This document shows positions 43,634-51,816 of a DNA stretch of 64,000 bases, piece by piece. Position 1 is the stretch's first letter, and each line of letters starts with the position of its first letter. Where the stretch lies: positions 1 through 64,000 of the forward strand of contig NZ_LUUB01000114.1 of NCBI RefSeq assembly GCF_001641635.1, given 5' to 3'. Source of the DNA: Bradyrhizobium centrolobii (GTDB lineage Bacteria; Pseudomonadota; Alphaproteobacteria; Rhizobiales; Xanthobacteraceae). The position numbers and the translations under genes are program-made. The notes beneath the pieces are model-generated. The model had not been told where the DNA came from. It did no database searches and saw nothing but the letters and a program-made list of their open reading frames with translations.

Positions 43634-46167
43634 GCGCAGTGGTTACGGAGATTCGCGCACGCCGCCCGGATGCCACGACACAGCAGCCCGTCCAAAGGGA
43701 GCACATCGAGCTCCGCATCGGCGGTATGACCTGTGCACATTGTCCGCCGGCAATCGAGAAAGCTGCTGCAGTGGTTCCCGGTGTGATCTCGGCAAGTGTC
43801 AATCCGAGCACCAAGGTTGCGAGGATCGACTACGATTCTGCATGGACGAAGATTACAGACATTCTGCACGCCATTCGATCCGTCGGCTATACGGTCGGAA
43901 CCGCCACAATGCGCGTGCCGATCAAGAACATGCATTGCGGCTCCTGCCTGACGCGGATCGAGCTTGGGCTGCAGATGGTGCCGGGTGTTATCTCCGCCCG
44001 TGCAAGTCTCGAAACCAACGCCGCGGATGTCGAGTATCAGCCCGAAAAGGTTGATTTCCCGGCCGTCCGGAAAGCGATCGAATCCGCCGGTTACCATGTA
44101 GCCGAGCCAAAGATCGAACCCAACGCAGAGGTGCTCGATCCTGCCGAAGCCGCCAACGAGCAGGAATATCGCACATTGATGCGCAAATTCTGGTTCGCAG
44201 CCGCAGTCTCAATACCGGTCATGGCATTGAGCTACCCGGATCTGGTGCCAGGCTTGCGCGACTGGATGCCGATGGGAAGCGAGACGCGTCGGATGGTCTG
44301 GAGCCTGTTGGGTGTCATCAGCTTGCCGGTGATGGTTTGGGCGGGGTCGCAATTCTTCACCGGCATGTGGGATGCCCTGAAGCATCGCGCGGCCAACATG
44401 CACACGCTGATCGCGATCGGCATCAGCGCCGCCTTTGCCTATTCGGTTGTCACCGTGGCGTGGCCTCAATTCTTCCCGCGCATGGCGCTCGCCGAAGTGT
44501 TCTGGGATGTGACTGACGTTGTTGTCGCGTTGGTGGTCCTCGGCCTGGCGCTTGAGATCAAGGCAAAGGGGCGAACCTCCCAGGCAATCAAGAAGCTGAT
44601 CGGTTTGCAGGCCAAGACGGCGCGGGTCCTTCGTGACGGCACGGAGCGTGATATTCCGGTGGAAGAGGTGCTGGTCGACGATACCGTCGTGGTCCGGCCC
44701 GGCGAGAAGATTGCGGTTGATGGCGAGGTGACAGCCGGAGCGAGTGCGGTTGATGAATCGATGATCACCGGTGAATCGATCCCCGTCGAAAAGCAGGTCG
44801 GCGATGAGGTCATTGGCGGCACGCTGAACAAGACCGGCAGCTTCAAATTCAAGGCAACCAAGGTCGGCAAGGACACCGCGCTCGCGACCATCATCCGCAT
44901 GGTCAAGGATGCCCAAGGGTCAAAGGCGCCGATCCAGCGTGTGGTCGACACGGTCTCCGCCTACTTTGTGCCGGCAGTCATGATCCTCGCGATCCTGGCG
45001 TTTATAGCCTGGTACAATTTCGGTCCGGAGCCGCGCCTGGTCTATGCGACCATCGTGCTTGTGACCACTCTGATCATAGCCTGCCCGTGCGCGCTCGGCT
45101 TGGCGACGCCGACGTCGCTCACGGTCGGCATCGGAAAGGGCGCCGAAAACGGAATCTTGATCCGTTCGGGCGATGCCTTGCAAGCATCGGAGAAGCTCAA
45201 CGCTGTCATTCTGGACAAGACCGGAACGATCACCAAGGGCGAGCCTGCGCTGACCGATGTCGTTGTAACCCAGGGCAACACCGAGGCAGACGTTCTGCGT
45301 CTCACTGCTTCGCTTGAACGAGGGTCCGAACATCCGCTCGGAGAGGCTATCGTCAAGGGCGCGGACGCGCGCGGCTTGAAACTGTCCGACGCGGAGGGGT
45401 TTGCGGCCATTCCCGGTCATGGCGTTGGCGGTCGGATCGATGGGCGCGAGGTGCTATTCGGCAACGCCAAACTGATGCGCGACCGCGGGATTGCGATCGA
45501 TATGCTGCAGAAAGATTGGGAACGCCTTGCCGAGGAAGGCAAGACGCCGATGTACGTGGGTATCGATGGCAAGGCTGCCGGCCTGGTTGCGGTCGCCGAC
45601 ACGGTCAAGCCGGATTCGAAAGCAGCCATCGATGCCCTGAAGGCACTCGGCATCGAGGTCGTCATGCTGACCGGTGACAATGAACGCACGGGGCGGGCGA
45701 TTGCTCGTCAGGTTGGCATCGAGCGGGTGCTCGCCGAGGTACTGCCCAACGACAAGGCTCACGAGGTTCAGAAACTCCAGCTCGAGGGCAAAGCCGTAGG
45801 AATGGTGGGTGACGGAGTGAACGACGCGCCGGCGCTCGCTCAGGCTGACGTTGGCTTTGCGATCGGCACGGGTACCGATGTTGCCATCGAGGCCAGCGAT
45901 GTTACGCTGATCAAGGGCAGCCTCGTCGGAGTTGTGACGGCGATCGAGATCAGCCGCGCCACCATGCGCAACGTGCGCCAAAACCTCGTCGGCGCCTTTG
46001 GCTACAATTCGCTCGGCATTCCTGTCGCCATGGGCGTGCTCTACCCCTTCATCGGCCTGTTGCTGTCGCCCTTGATCGCTGCGGCCGCCATGGCGTTCAG
46101 CTCGGTAACGGTCGTCACCAATGCCAACAGGCTTCGCCTGTTTCAGCCCCGGAGGACTGCGTCATGA
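43630..46167 (+). CDS. copA: Copper-exporting P1B-type ATPase with two HMA domains
   Basis: An 845-residue inner-membrane pump that drives Cu(I) out of the cytoplasm with ATP. Two N-terminal metal-binding domains: GGMTCAHC (Cys35, Cys38) and NMHCGSC (Cys103, Cys106). The membrane part follows, with the actuator motif in DESMITGESIPVEKQVGD. The copper-binding CPC in the sixth helix is at 485-487 (IACPCALGLATPTS). The phosphorylated Asp529 is in DKTGTIT; SEHPLGEAIV gives the nucleotide-binding His-Pro; the hinge is GDGVND (728-733). The ATG at 43630 overlaps the DUF3141 stop. The cupredoxin follows with overlap, so they are one operon. Complete. Confidence 0.95.
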   Translation: MSAVVTEIRARRPDATTQQPVQREHIELRIGGMTCAHCPPAIEKAAAVVPGVISASVNPSTKVARIDYDSAWTKITDILHAIRSVGYTVGTATMRVPIKNMHCGSCLTRIELGLQMVPGVISARASLETNAADVEYQPEKVDFPAVRKAIESAGYHVAEPKIEPNAEVLDPAEAANEQEYRTLMRKFWFAAAVSIPVMALSYPDLVPGLRDWMPMGSETRRMVWSLLGVISLPVMVWAGSQFFTGMWDALKHRAANMHTLIAIGISAAFAYSVVTVAWPQFFPRMALAEVFWDVTDVVVALVVLGLALEIKAKGRTSQAIKKLIGLQAKTARVLRDGTERDIPVEEVLVDDTVVVRPGEKIAVDGEVTAGASAVDESMITGESIPVEKQVGDEVIGGTLNKTGSFKFKATKVGKDTALATIIRMVKDAQGSKAPIQRVVDTVSAYFVPAVMILAILAFIAWYNFGPEPRLVYATIVLVTTLIIACPCALGLATPTSLTVGIGKGAENGILIRSGDALQASEKLNAVILDKTGTITKGEPALTDVVVTQGNTEADVLRLTASLERGSEHPLGEAIVKGADARGLKLSDAEGFAAIPGHGVGGRIDGREVLFGNAKLMRDRGIAIDMLQKDWERLAEEGKTPMYVGIDGKAAGLVAVADTVKPDSKAAIDALKALGIEVVMLTGDNERTGRAIARQVGIERVLAEVLPNDKAHEVQKLQLEGKAVGMVGDGVNDAPALAQADVGFAIGTGTDVAIEASDVTLIKGSLVGVVTAIEISRATMRNVRQNLVGAFGYNSLGIPVAMGVLYPFIGLLLSPLIAAAAMAFSSVTVVTNANRLRLFQPRRTAS

Positions 46168-46541
46168 CTCCTGACCGTTGGATCGTCACCGTCACGGGGC
46201 TCGCGCTGATAGGGTTCATCGCTTGGTTCTTCTGGCTCAAGCGCTCGACCGGATTTCGGGCTAGCGATATCAGCGGCGGCTATCAGGAGGCGATGATCCT
46301 GGTGAAGGGCGGCTACACGCCCGATACCATCATCGTCCAAAGCGGACGGCCCGTCCGGCTGAATTTCCGGCGGGAAGAGACCGCCACCTGTTCGGACAAG
46401 GTGATCTTCGCGGACTTTCAGAAGAGCGCCGACCTGCCAACGGGGCAAACGGTCTCGGTTGAGTTGCTGCCGAAGTCGCCCGGCGAGTTCGGCTTCGGCT
46501 GCCCGATGGGGATGTTCCGCGGCAAGCTCGTCGTGGAATAG
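46164..46541 (+). CDS. Membrane-anchored cupredoxin-domain protein
   Basis: 125 residues. An N-terminal membrane helix (WIVTVTGLALIGFIAWFFWL) anchors a periplasmic cupredoxin domain: MILVKGGYTPDTIIVQSGRP, VRLNFRREETATCSDKVIFA, and the end FGFGCPMGMFRGKLVVE. The C-P-M-G-M segment and the earlier Cys replace the usual Cys/His/Met copper ligands of plastocyanin-type proteins. It overlaps copA by four bases (ATGA) and so may take copper from, or deliver it to, the pump. Confidence 0.85.
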   Translation: MTPDRWIVTVTGLALIGFIAWFFWLKRSTGFRASDISGGYQEAMILVKGGYTPDTIIVQSGRPVRLNFRREETATCSDKVIFADFQKSADLPTGQTVSVELLPKSPGEFGFGCPMGMFRGKLVVE

Positions 46542-46564
46542 CTCCAGCAAAAGTGCCCCGGCCG

Positions 46565-46578
46565 TTGATTTGCGTCAA
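46565..46578 (+). promoter_or_regulatory. FNR/FixK-type box
   Basis: TTGATTTGCGTCAA; nine of ten arm bases match. It is 49 bp before the ATG at 46628. Confidence 0.75.
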
Positions 46579-46627
46579 AAATCTGGTCGACTAATCGTCC
46601 TATTGTTTATCATAAGCGAGTAAGCCG

Positions 46628-46885
46628 ATGTCGGTTCAGGATCACTCTCACCACCAGGGACAAGCGCAAGAGGGCATGTCGACCAAGTCGAAGGCGATCA
46701 TTGTGCTGATCGGCTTTCTGCTCATCGCCGGCGCGCTGCTATTCACCGAACACCGCGCACATGTGCTTGGGCTGTTCATCTGGCTGCCGCTCCTTGCCTG
46801 TCCGCTGATGCATCTGTTAATGCATGGCGGGCACGGTCATCACGGCGGCGGCGATCAGCAGAGTACCCCGGGGAGATCATCATGA
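46628..46885 (+). CDS. DUF2933 small membrane protein
   Basis: 85 residues. A His-rich N-terminus (DHSHHQGQAQ) is followed by two hydrophobic segments (AIIVLIGFLLIAGALLF and HVLGLFIWLPLLACPLMHLL) and a His-rich tail (MHGGHGHHGGG). This is the DUF2933 pattern, found in copper-resistance and hypoxia clusters. The His clusters suggest metal binding. The gene overlaps the following methyltransferase-like gene by four bases and is the first gene after an FNR-type box. Confidence 0.85.
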   Translation: MSVQDHSHHQGQAQEGMSTKSKAIIVLIGFLLIAGALLFTEHRAHVLGLFIWLPLLACPLMHLLMHGGHGHHGGGDQQSTPGRSS

Positions 46886-47553
46886 ACGACACCGCGCCCT
46901 CCTATGGCTTATGGAGCCTCGTGGTCGTCAATTCCGCGATCTTCATCTTCTTTGCCTACACCTTCTTCAAGCCGCAGACGGCGAGGGACTGGCGCTCGTT
47001 CAGCGCCTTCAGCGCGTTCCTGGTGGCCTTGTTCGCTGAGATGTACGGCTTTCCGCTGACCATCTACTTCCTGTCGGGTTGGCTGCAGTCACGATTTCCC
47101 GACGTCGACTGGTTCTCCCATGATGCCGGTCACCTCCTGGAGATGATGTTCGGTTGGAAGGCCAATCCGCACGCAGGTCCATTCCACATCTTGAGCTTCG
47201 TGTTCATCGGCGGCGGTTTCATCCTGATCTCGGCCGCCTGGAAGGTACTCTTCGACGCACAGCAGACGCGGAGCCTTGCCACCACGGGGCCGTACAGCTA
47301 TTTGCGGCATCCGCAATATGTCGGCTTCATCCTGGTGATGTTCGGCTTCTTGCTGCAATGGCCGACGATCCTGACACTCGCCATGTTCCCGGTGCTGACG
47401 GTGATGTATGTCAGGCTGGCGCGGACCGAGGAGCGGGACGCGAGGGCGGAATTCGGCGACGCCTATGCCAGATATGCGGCTGATGTGCCGGGGTTCATTC
47501 CGAAGCTGAGCCGGGTCTTCGGCGCCGCGACCGGTGGTTATCGCCATGGTTAG
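46882..47553 (+). CDS. Isoprenylcysteine-methyltransferase-like membrane protein
   Basis: A 223-residue integral membrane protein with about five helices. The C-terminal half has the ICMT/PEMT signature: SLATTGPYSYLRHPQYVGFI, then VRLARTEERDARAEFGDAYA and RYAADVPGFIP. This core binds S-adenosylmethionine in related enzymes and methylates lipids or membrane substrates. An archaeal-type AdoMet synthetase lies two genes downstream, which may be functionally linked (inference). Start and stop overlap the neighbouring genes, so it is part of an operon. Confidence 0.85.
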   Translation: MNDTAPSYGLWSLVVVNSAIFIFFAYTFFKPQTARDWRSFSAFSAFLVALFAEMYGFPLTIYFLSGWLQSRFPDVDWFSHDAGHLLEMMFGWKANPHAGPFHILSFVFIGGGFILISAAWKVLFDAQQTRSLATTGPYSYLRHPQYVGFILVMFGFLLQWPTILTLAMFPVLTVMYVRLARTEERDARAEFGDAYARYAADVPGFIPKLSRVFGAATGGYRHG

Positions 47554-48019
47554 CCGGCGGGCGATCGCCGCTCTGCTCGGAGGCCTTTGGCTGGCCAGCA
47601 ACTTGACCGGGGTGGCGACCGCTGCGGAGACCGACCTCTCGAAAACGGCAGGAGGAGTGACGGTCTATCTGGGCATCGTCCCGGCCGAGATCGTCGAGGG
47701 CCTCCCGCCGGGCTCCACCACCGAACAACCGATGCATGGGCGCACCCCAAAGGGGCCCCATGAATATCACGTCGTTGCCGCCGTCTTTGATGCCGCAAGC
47801 GGCGTGCGTGTTTCTGATGCCGTCGTGACTGCGGAAGTATCGGGATTGGGCTTGTCCGGCGCCAAGAAGAAGCTGGAGCCAATGCAGATCTCAGGCACCA
47901 CGACCTATGGCGGCTTCTTCGACCTGCCTGGATTTGACCTCTACACCGTGAAGCTCACTGTCGAGCGCAGCGGTGCAAGTCCGGCTGCCCTGCAATTCAA
48001 GTACGACCATCGCCGGTAG
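47546..48019 (+). CDS. Periplasmic hypothetical protein
   Basis: 157 residues. The signal peptide is MVSRRAIAALLGGLWLASNL, cleaved after ATAA. The mature part is beta-rich: GGVTVYLGIVPAEIVEGLPP, HGRTPKGPHEYHVVAAVFDA, VVTAEVSGLGLSGAKKKLEP, TYGGFFDLPGFDLYTVKLTV. The alternation suggests an immunoglobulin-like fold, as in small copper or cytochrome-related periplasmic proteins such as FixH/YtkA types (inference). It overlaps the upstream methyltransferase-like gene by 8 bp. Confidence 0.7.
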   Translation: MVSRRAIAALLGGLWLASNLTGVATAAETDLSKTAGGVTVYLGIVPAEIVEGLPPGSTTEQPMHGRTPKGPHEYHVVAAVFDAASGVRVSDAVVTAEVSGLGLSGAKKKLEPMQISGTTTYGGFFDLPGFDLYTVKLTVERSGASPAALQFKYDHRR

Positions 48020-48043
48020 CCCGGCCCTTGATTGGCTACACCG

Positions 48044-49237
48044 ATGTTTGATCTCGTCCTTTCGCAGCTAGACAAGCGCGATGACGCGGAGGTCGTCGAG
48101 CGCAAGGGGGCCGGCCACCCGGACGCCATCTGCGATGCCCTTGCCGAGATGCTGTCCCGCAATCTCTGTCGCGAATACCTGGGCAGATTTGGTCATGTGC
48201 TGCATCACAATGTCGACAAGGCGCTCCTGTGCGGCGGCCGGGCGATGCCGGCCTTCGGCGGCGGCAAGGTGACCGACCGTATCAAAATCTTCCTAGCCGG
48301 ACGCGCTATCACCAACGTCGGAAACGAAGCGATTCCAGTCGAGGACATTGCCGTCGAGGGCTCACGAGCCTGGCTGAAGGCCAATCTCCATGCGCTGGAC
48401 GTCGATCGCCATGTCCGTGTGGAGACCCTGGTTCATCAGGGCTCGCAGGACCTGCAATCGCTGTTCTCTCGGGGGAGCACACAGCGAATTCCGCGTGCCA
48501 ACGATACGTCGTTCGGAGTTGGCCACGCACCGCTCACTGCGCTCGAATATCTCGTGCTCGCTATCGAACAGGGGCTGCACGGCCGTGATCGCACGCATGA
48601 CAGTCCGGCTTGGGGTGAAGACATCAAGATCATGGCTGTCCGAAGCGGGGAGGGCCTCAAGCTTACAATCGCCTGCGCGATGATCGGGCAGTTCCTCAAC
48701 GACTTGGACAGCTATCTGCAACAAAAGACCGGGCTCGCCGAGTACGCTCGCGAACGTGCAAGCGAGTACGGATTTGGGGATTGCGAGGTGGCCGTCAACG
48801 CTGCCGACGATGCGGCGTCCGGCAGCATCTATCTAACCGTGACCGGAACCTCGGCAGAGGCCGGTGACGACGGGCAGGTCGGCCGGGGAAATCGCGTTAG
48901 TGGCCTGATCACGCCTTGTCGGCCCATGAGCTTGGAAGCTGCCGCCGGCAAGAACCCCGTCAGCCATGTCGGCAAGATTTACAACATTCTGGCAAAGCGA
49001 GCAGCCGAGACATTGGTAACCGCCATTCCGCAGGTTTCCGCAGCGCAGTGCCTCATCGTCAGCCGGATCGGTGCGCCGGTGTCAATGCCAGCTCTCGTTC
49101 ACCTAAAGCTGGCAACGCACGACGGCTTCCCCCTGGAAGCGCTGAGAGAGCGGACCGCGGAGGTCGTATCTGATCACCTGGGCCGAATCCCGGAACTGGT
49201 CGGCGAGCTCGCCGCCGGAGAAGTCCATGTCTTCTGA
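48044..49237 (+). CDS. Archaeal-type S-adenosylmethionine synthetase
   Basis: A 397-residue protein of the archaeal AdoMet synthetase family (PF01941), distinct from bacterial MetK. It makes S-adenosylmethionine from methionine and ATP. Motifs: EVVERKGAGHPDAICDALAE at the N-terminus, GGGKVTDRIKIFLAGRAI, ANDTSFGVGHAPLTALE, and the signature GNRVSGLITPCRPMSLEAAA plus GKNPVSHVGKIYN. It begins at ATG 48044; an in-frame TTG at 48032 is possible. It closes the DUF2933 operon. The presence of an archaeal-type enzyme in a bacterial hypoxia/copper cluster suggests horizontal origin and a dedicated AdoMet supply. Confidence 0.9.
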   Translation: MFDLVLSQLDKRDDAEVVERKGAGHPDAICDALAEMLSRNLCREYLGRFGHVLHHNVDKALLCGGRAMPAFGGGKVTDRIKIFLAGRAITNVGNEAIPVEDIAVEGSRAWLKANLHALDVDRHVRVETLVHQGSQDLQSLFSRGSTQRIPRANDTSFGVGHAPLTALEYLVLAIEQGLHGRDRTHDSPAWGEDIKIMAVRSGEGLKLTIACAMIGQFLNDLDSYLQQKTGLAEYARERASEYGFGDCEVAVNAADDAASGSIYLTVTGTSAEAGDDGQVGRGNRVSGLITPCRPMSLEAAAGKNPVSHVGKIYNILAKRAAETLVTAIPQVSAAQCLIVSRIGAPVSMPALVHLKLATHDGFPLEALRERTAEVVSDHLGRIPELVGELAAGEVHVF

Positions 49238-49277
49238 ACGTCGGCGTCGAGAAAACCCTGCGAATTCAGAGAGGTGC

Positions 49278-49291
49278 CTGATCTAAATCAA
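49278..49291 (+). promoter_or_regulatory. FNR/FixK-type box
   Basis: CTGATCTAAATCAA; nine of ten arm bases match TTGATnnnnATCAA. It is 51 bp before the truncated ATPase gene. Confidence 0.65.
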
Positions 49292-49342
49292 TCCCGGGGG
49301 GCCTCAAAGGCGGAGAGTGGCTACTTAGCGGTTTGAGCGCCA

Positions 49343-49411
49343 ATGACCCAACCCGTCTTCACAGCCACGGCTCTGACCAAGACCTACGTCTCCGGTGAGG
49401 TGGAGGAATGA
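49343..49411 (+). pseudogene. ABC transporter ATPase gene reduced to 22 codons
   Basis: ATG at 49343 gives MTQPVFTATALTKTYVSGEV, EE and a stop. This is the normal beginning of a LolD/MacB-type ATP-binding subunit, cut off just where the first strand before the P-loop should continue. No Walker A, signature or Walker B sequence follows; the permease starts at 49450. So the ATPase gene has an internal deletion, and the promoter with its FNR-type box now drives the permease. Confidence 0.75.
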
Positions 49412-49449
49412 GACGCGCCGCGAGGCGGCGACATTGATCTGGTGAGACG

Positions 49450-51813
49450 ATGTCTGCGCTGGATATCAAACTCTTTCGAGATGTGCGGAGACTCTGGGCG
49501 CAGGTGCTTGCGATTGCGCTGGTCATCGGCGGCGGTGTTGCGACGCTGGTGCTTGCGGTTGGCTCGCATCGCGCGCTGGAGGAAACGCGTATCGCCTATT
49601 ACGAACGTTATGCATTCGCGGACGTCTTTGCGATGGTGAAGCGTGCGCCTAAGGCACTGGCCGGCCAGATCGCGCAAATCCCGGGCGTCGCCGCTGTCGA
49701 TGTACGCATTGCCAAGCTCGCATTGCTCGACGTCCCGGGCTTCGCCGAACCCGCTACCGGACAATTCGTTTCGCTACCGGACGTCGGCGAACCCTTGCTC
49801 AACCGCCTCTACGTTCGAGCCGGGCGCTTGCCCGAACCGGGGCGAGCCGAGGAAGTCGTCGTCAACGAGAGTTTCGCGCAGGCGCACGGGTTCACACCAG
49901 GCGAGCGATTCTCCGCAATTCTCAACGGCAAGAAGCGCGAACTCCTCATTGTTGGCACTGCGCTGTCGCCCGAGTTCATCTACACCGTTGGGCCCGGCGA
50001 CCTGATGCCGGATGACCGCCGCTATGCCATTGTCTGGATGTCGGAGAAGGCTCTCGCGAGCGTCTATGATCTCGACGGAGCGTTCTCGTCCGTTTCCGTG
50101 AAGCTGCAACGCAATGCGTCGGAGCGCGGGGTCATCTCGCGGCTTGACGCATTGCTTGACGGCTATGGCGGGCAGGCGGCCCATGGCCGGAAGGATCAGA
50201 CGTCGCACGCGTGGCTTGACCATGAGCTCGACATGCTCAACAACATGAGCCGCACGCTGCCGCCGATCTTCCTGCTGGTTTCGGCGTTCCTCGTCAATCT
50301 TACGCTTAGTCGGCTTGTGGCGCTGGAGCGAGAGCAGATCGGGCTCATGAAGGCCCTTGGCTATCGTGATGGCAGTATCGTGTTGCACTATCTGAAATTC
50401 GTCGCCTTTATTGTGCTGATCGGGGTCTTGATCGGAAGCATTGTCGGGACCTGGCTGGGATTTCGCATTACCGCGCTGTTTGGCGATTTCTTCCATTTCC
50501 CGTTCCTGGTCTTTGCCAGAGCGCCAGATCTGTATGTAATCGCGGGCGTGCTCAGCGCGGCGGCCGCCTTTATCGGCGCAATCCGAGCTCTGCATGATGT
50601 GGTGAGCTTGCCTCCGGCGGTTGCAATGCAGCCGCCGGCACCACCGAGCTTTCGCCGGCTTGTACCCGCGTCAGTCTCCCTCGAGCGATTTGTCTCTCAA
50701 CCGACGTTGATGATGCTGCGCAACATCTCGCGGCATCCAGTTCGCGCAACATTCACGGCGCTTGGAATGGCGCTCGCGACCGCGATCCTGGTGGTCTCGC
50801 TTTTCCTCCGCGACACGATGGAGCAATTGATCGATGTGACGTATTTCCTCGCCGATCGACAGGACGCAACGGTGAGCTTCATCGAGAAGCGGAACGAGAA
50901 CGTCGTTGTACAGATGGCGCGACTTCCAGGTGTTCTGGCCACCGAGCCGTTTCGCGAGGTTCCGGTCCGGATCCGGCATGGCAACATTGAGCGCCGCATC
51001 ATGATCAGCGGACGGCCACCTGATGCGGACCTCCGGCGCATCATTGACGTCGATCTGCAGCCAGTCGTGCTTCCTTCAACAGGGCTTGCCATCTCGGGAT
51101 GGCTGGGAAAAATTCTGGGTGTCCAAGCGGGGGATTGGGTCGAGGTTGACCTGCTGGAAGGGGCACGGCGAACGGTAACCCTCCCGGTTCTAGCACTGGT
51201 GGAGGATTATTTTGGCATCAGAGGCATGATGGACCTGGAAGCGCTGACGCGTCTGATGCGCGATGCTCCCGTCGTCAGCAGCGTGAACCTCAGTCTCGAC
51301 GACAAGCGAAGGGAAGAGTTCTACGCAGCCGTGAAGGCGATGCCGACCGTCAGCGGCGTGGCGCTGCAACGCACTTCGCTTGCGAACTTTCGCGAGGCGG
51401 TTGCGCTGATTATTACGACGATGGCCAGCATCTACACGGGGCTTGCTGCCGTCATTGCCTTCGGCGTTGTCTACAACAATGCGCGGATTTCACTTTCGGA
51501 ACGGGCGCGCGAACTCGCGAGCCTCAGGGTGCTCGGTTTTACACAGGGTGAAGTGCTGCGGATTCTTCTGCTCGAACTTGCGATCCTGACCCTGATCGCT
51601 CAGCCGGCTGGCTGGGTCATAGGCTATGGCCTCGGGTGGATCATGAAAACCAATTTGGCCGGCGAAATCATGCGCGTGCGCGGCGTCATCGAGCACTCCA
51701 CTTACGTTGCGGCCAGCGCGATCGTCATTCTCGCCGCAATCGCTTCCGCCTTCATTGTCCGCGAACGCATCAATCAACTGGACCTTGTTGCCGTCCTCAA
51801 GACGCGGGATTGA
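49450..51813 (+). CDS. ABC transporter permease, FtsX/MacB type
   Basis: A 787-residue inner-membrane protein with two FtsX domains. An N-terminal helix (VLAIALVIGGGVATLVLAVG) is followed by a periplasmic domain, then the first FtsX group (around residues 265-385, with LVALEREQIGLMKALGYRDG). A second periplasmic domain and the second FtsX group (around 655-780, with RARELASLRVLGFTQGEVLR) follow. Proteins like this work with a cytoplasmic ATPase and a HlyD-type adaptor to move substrates from the membrane or periplasm. The cognate ATPase gene just upstream is deleted, so it depends on another ATPase or is not functional. Confidence 0.88.
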   Translation: MSALDIKLFRDVRRLWAQVLAIALVIGGGVATLVLAVGSHRALEETRIAYYERYAFADVFAMVKRAPKALAGQIAQIPGVAAVDVRIAKLALLDVPGFAEPATGQFVSLPDVGEPLLNRLYVRAGRLPEPGRAEEVVVNESFAQAHGFTPGERFSAILNGKKRELLIVGTALSPEFIYTVGPGDLMPDDRRYAIVWMSEKALASVYDLDGAFSSVSVKLQRNASERGVISRLDALLDGYGGQAAHGRKDQTSHAWLDHELDMLNNMSRTLPPIFLLVSAFLVNLTLSRLVALEREQIGLMKALGYRDGSIVLHYLKFVAFIVLIGVLIGSIVGTWLGFRITALFGDFFHFPFLVFARAPDLYVIAGVLSAAAAFIGAIRALHDVVSLPPAVAMQPPAPPSFRRLVPASVSLERFVSQPTLMMLRNISRHPVRATFTALGMALATAILVVSLFLRDTMEQLIDVTYFLADRQDATVSFIEKRNENVVVQMARLPGVLATEPFREVPVRIRHGNIERRIMISGRPPDADLRRIIDVDLQPVVLPSTGLAISGWLGKILGVQAGDWVEVDLLEGARRTVTLPVLALVEDYFGIRGMMDLEALTRLMRDAPVVSSVNLSLDDKRREEFYAAVKAMPTVSGVALQRTSLANFREAVALIITTMASIYTGLAAVIAFGVVYNNARISLSERARELASLRVLGFTQGEVLRILLLELAILTLIAQPAGWVIGYGLGWIMKTNLAGEIMRVRGVIEHSTYVAASAIVILAAIASAFIVRERINQLDLVAVLKTRD

Positions 51814-51816
51814 CCT

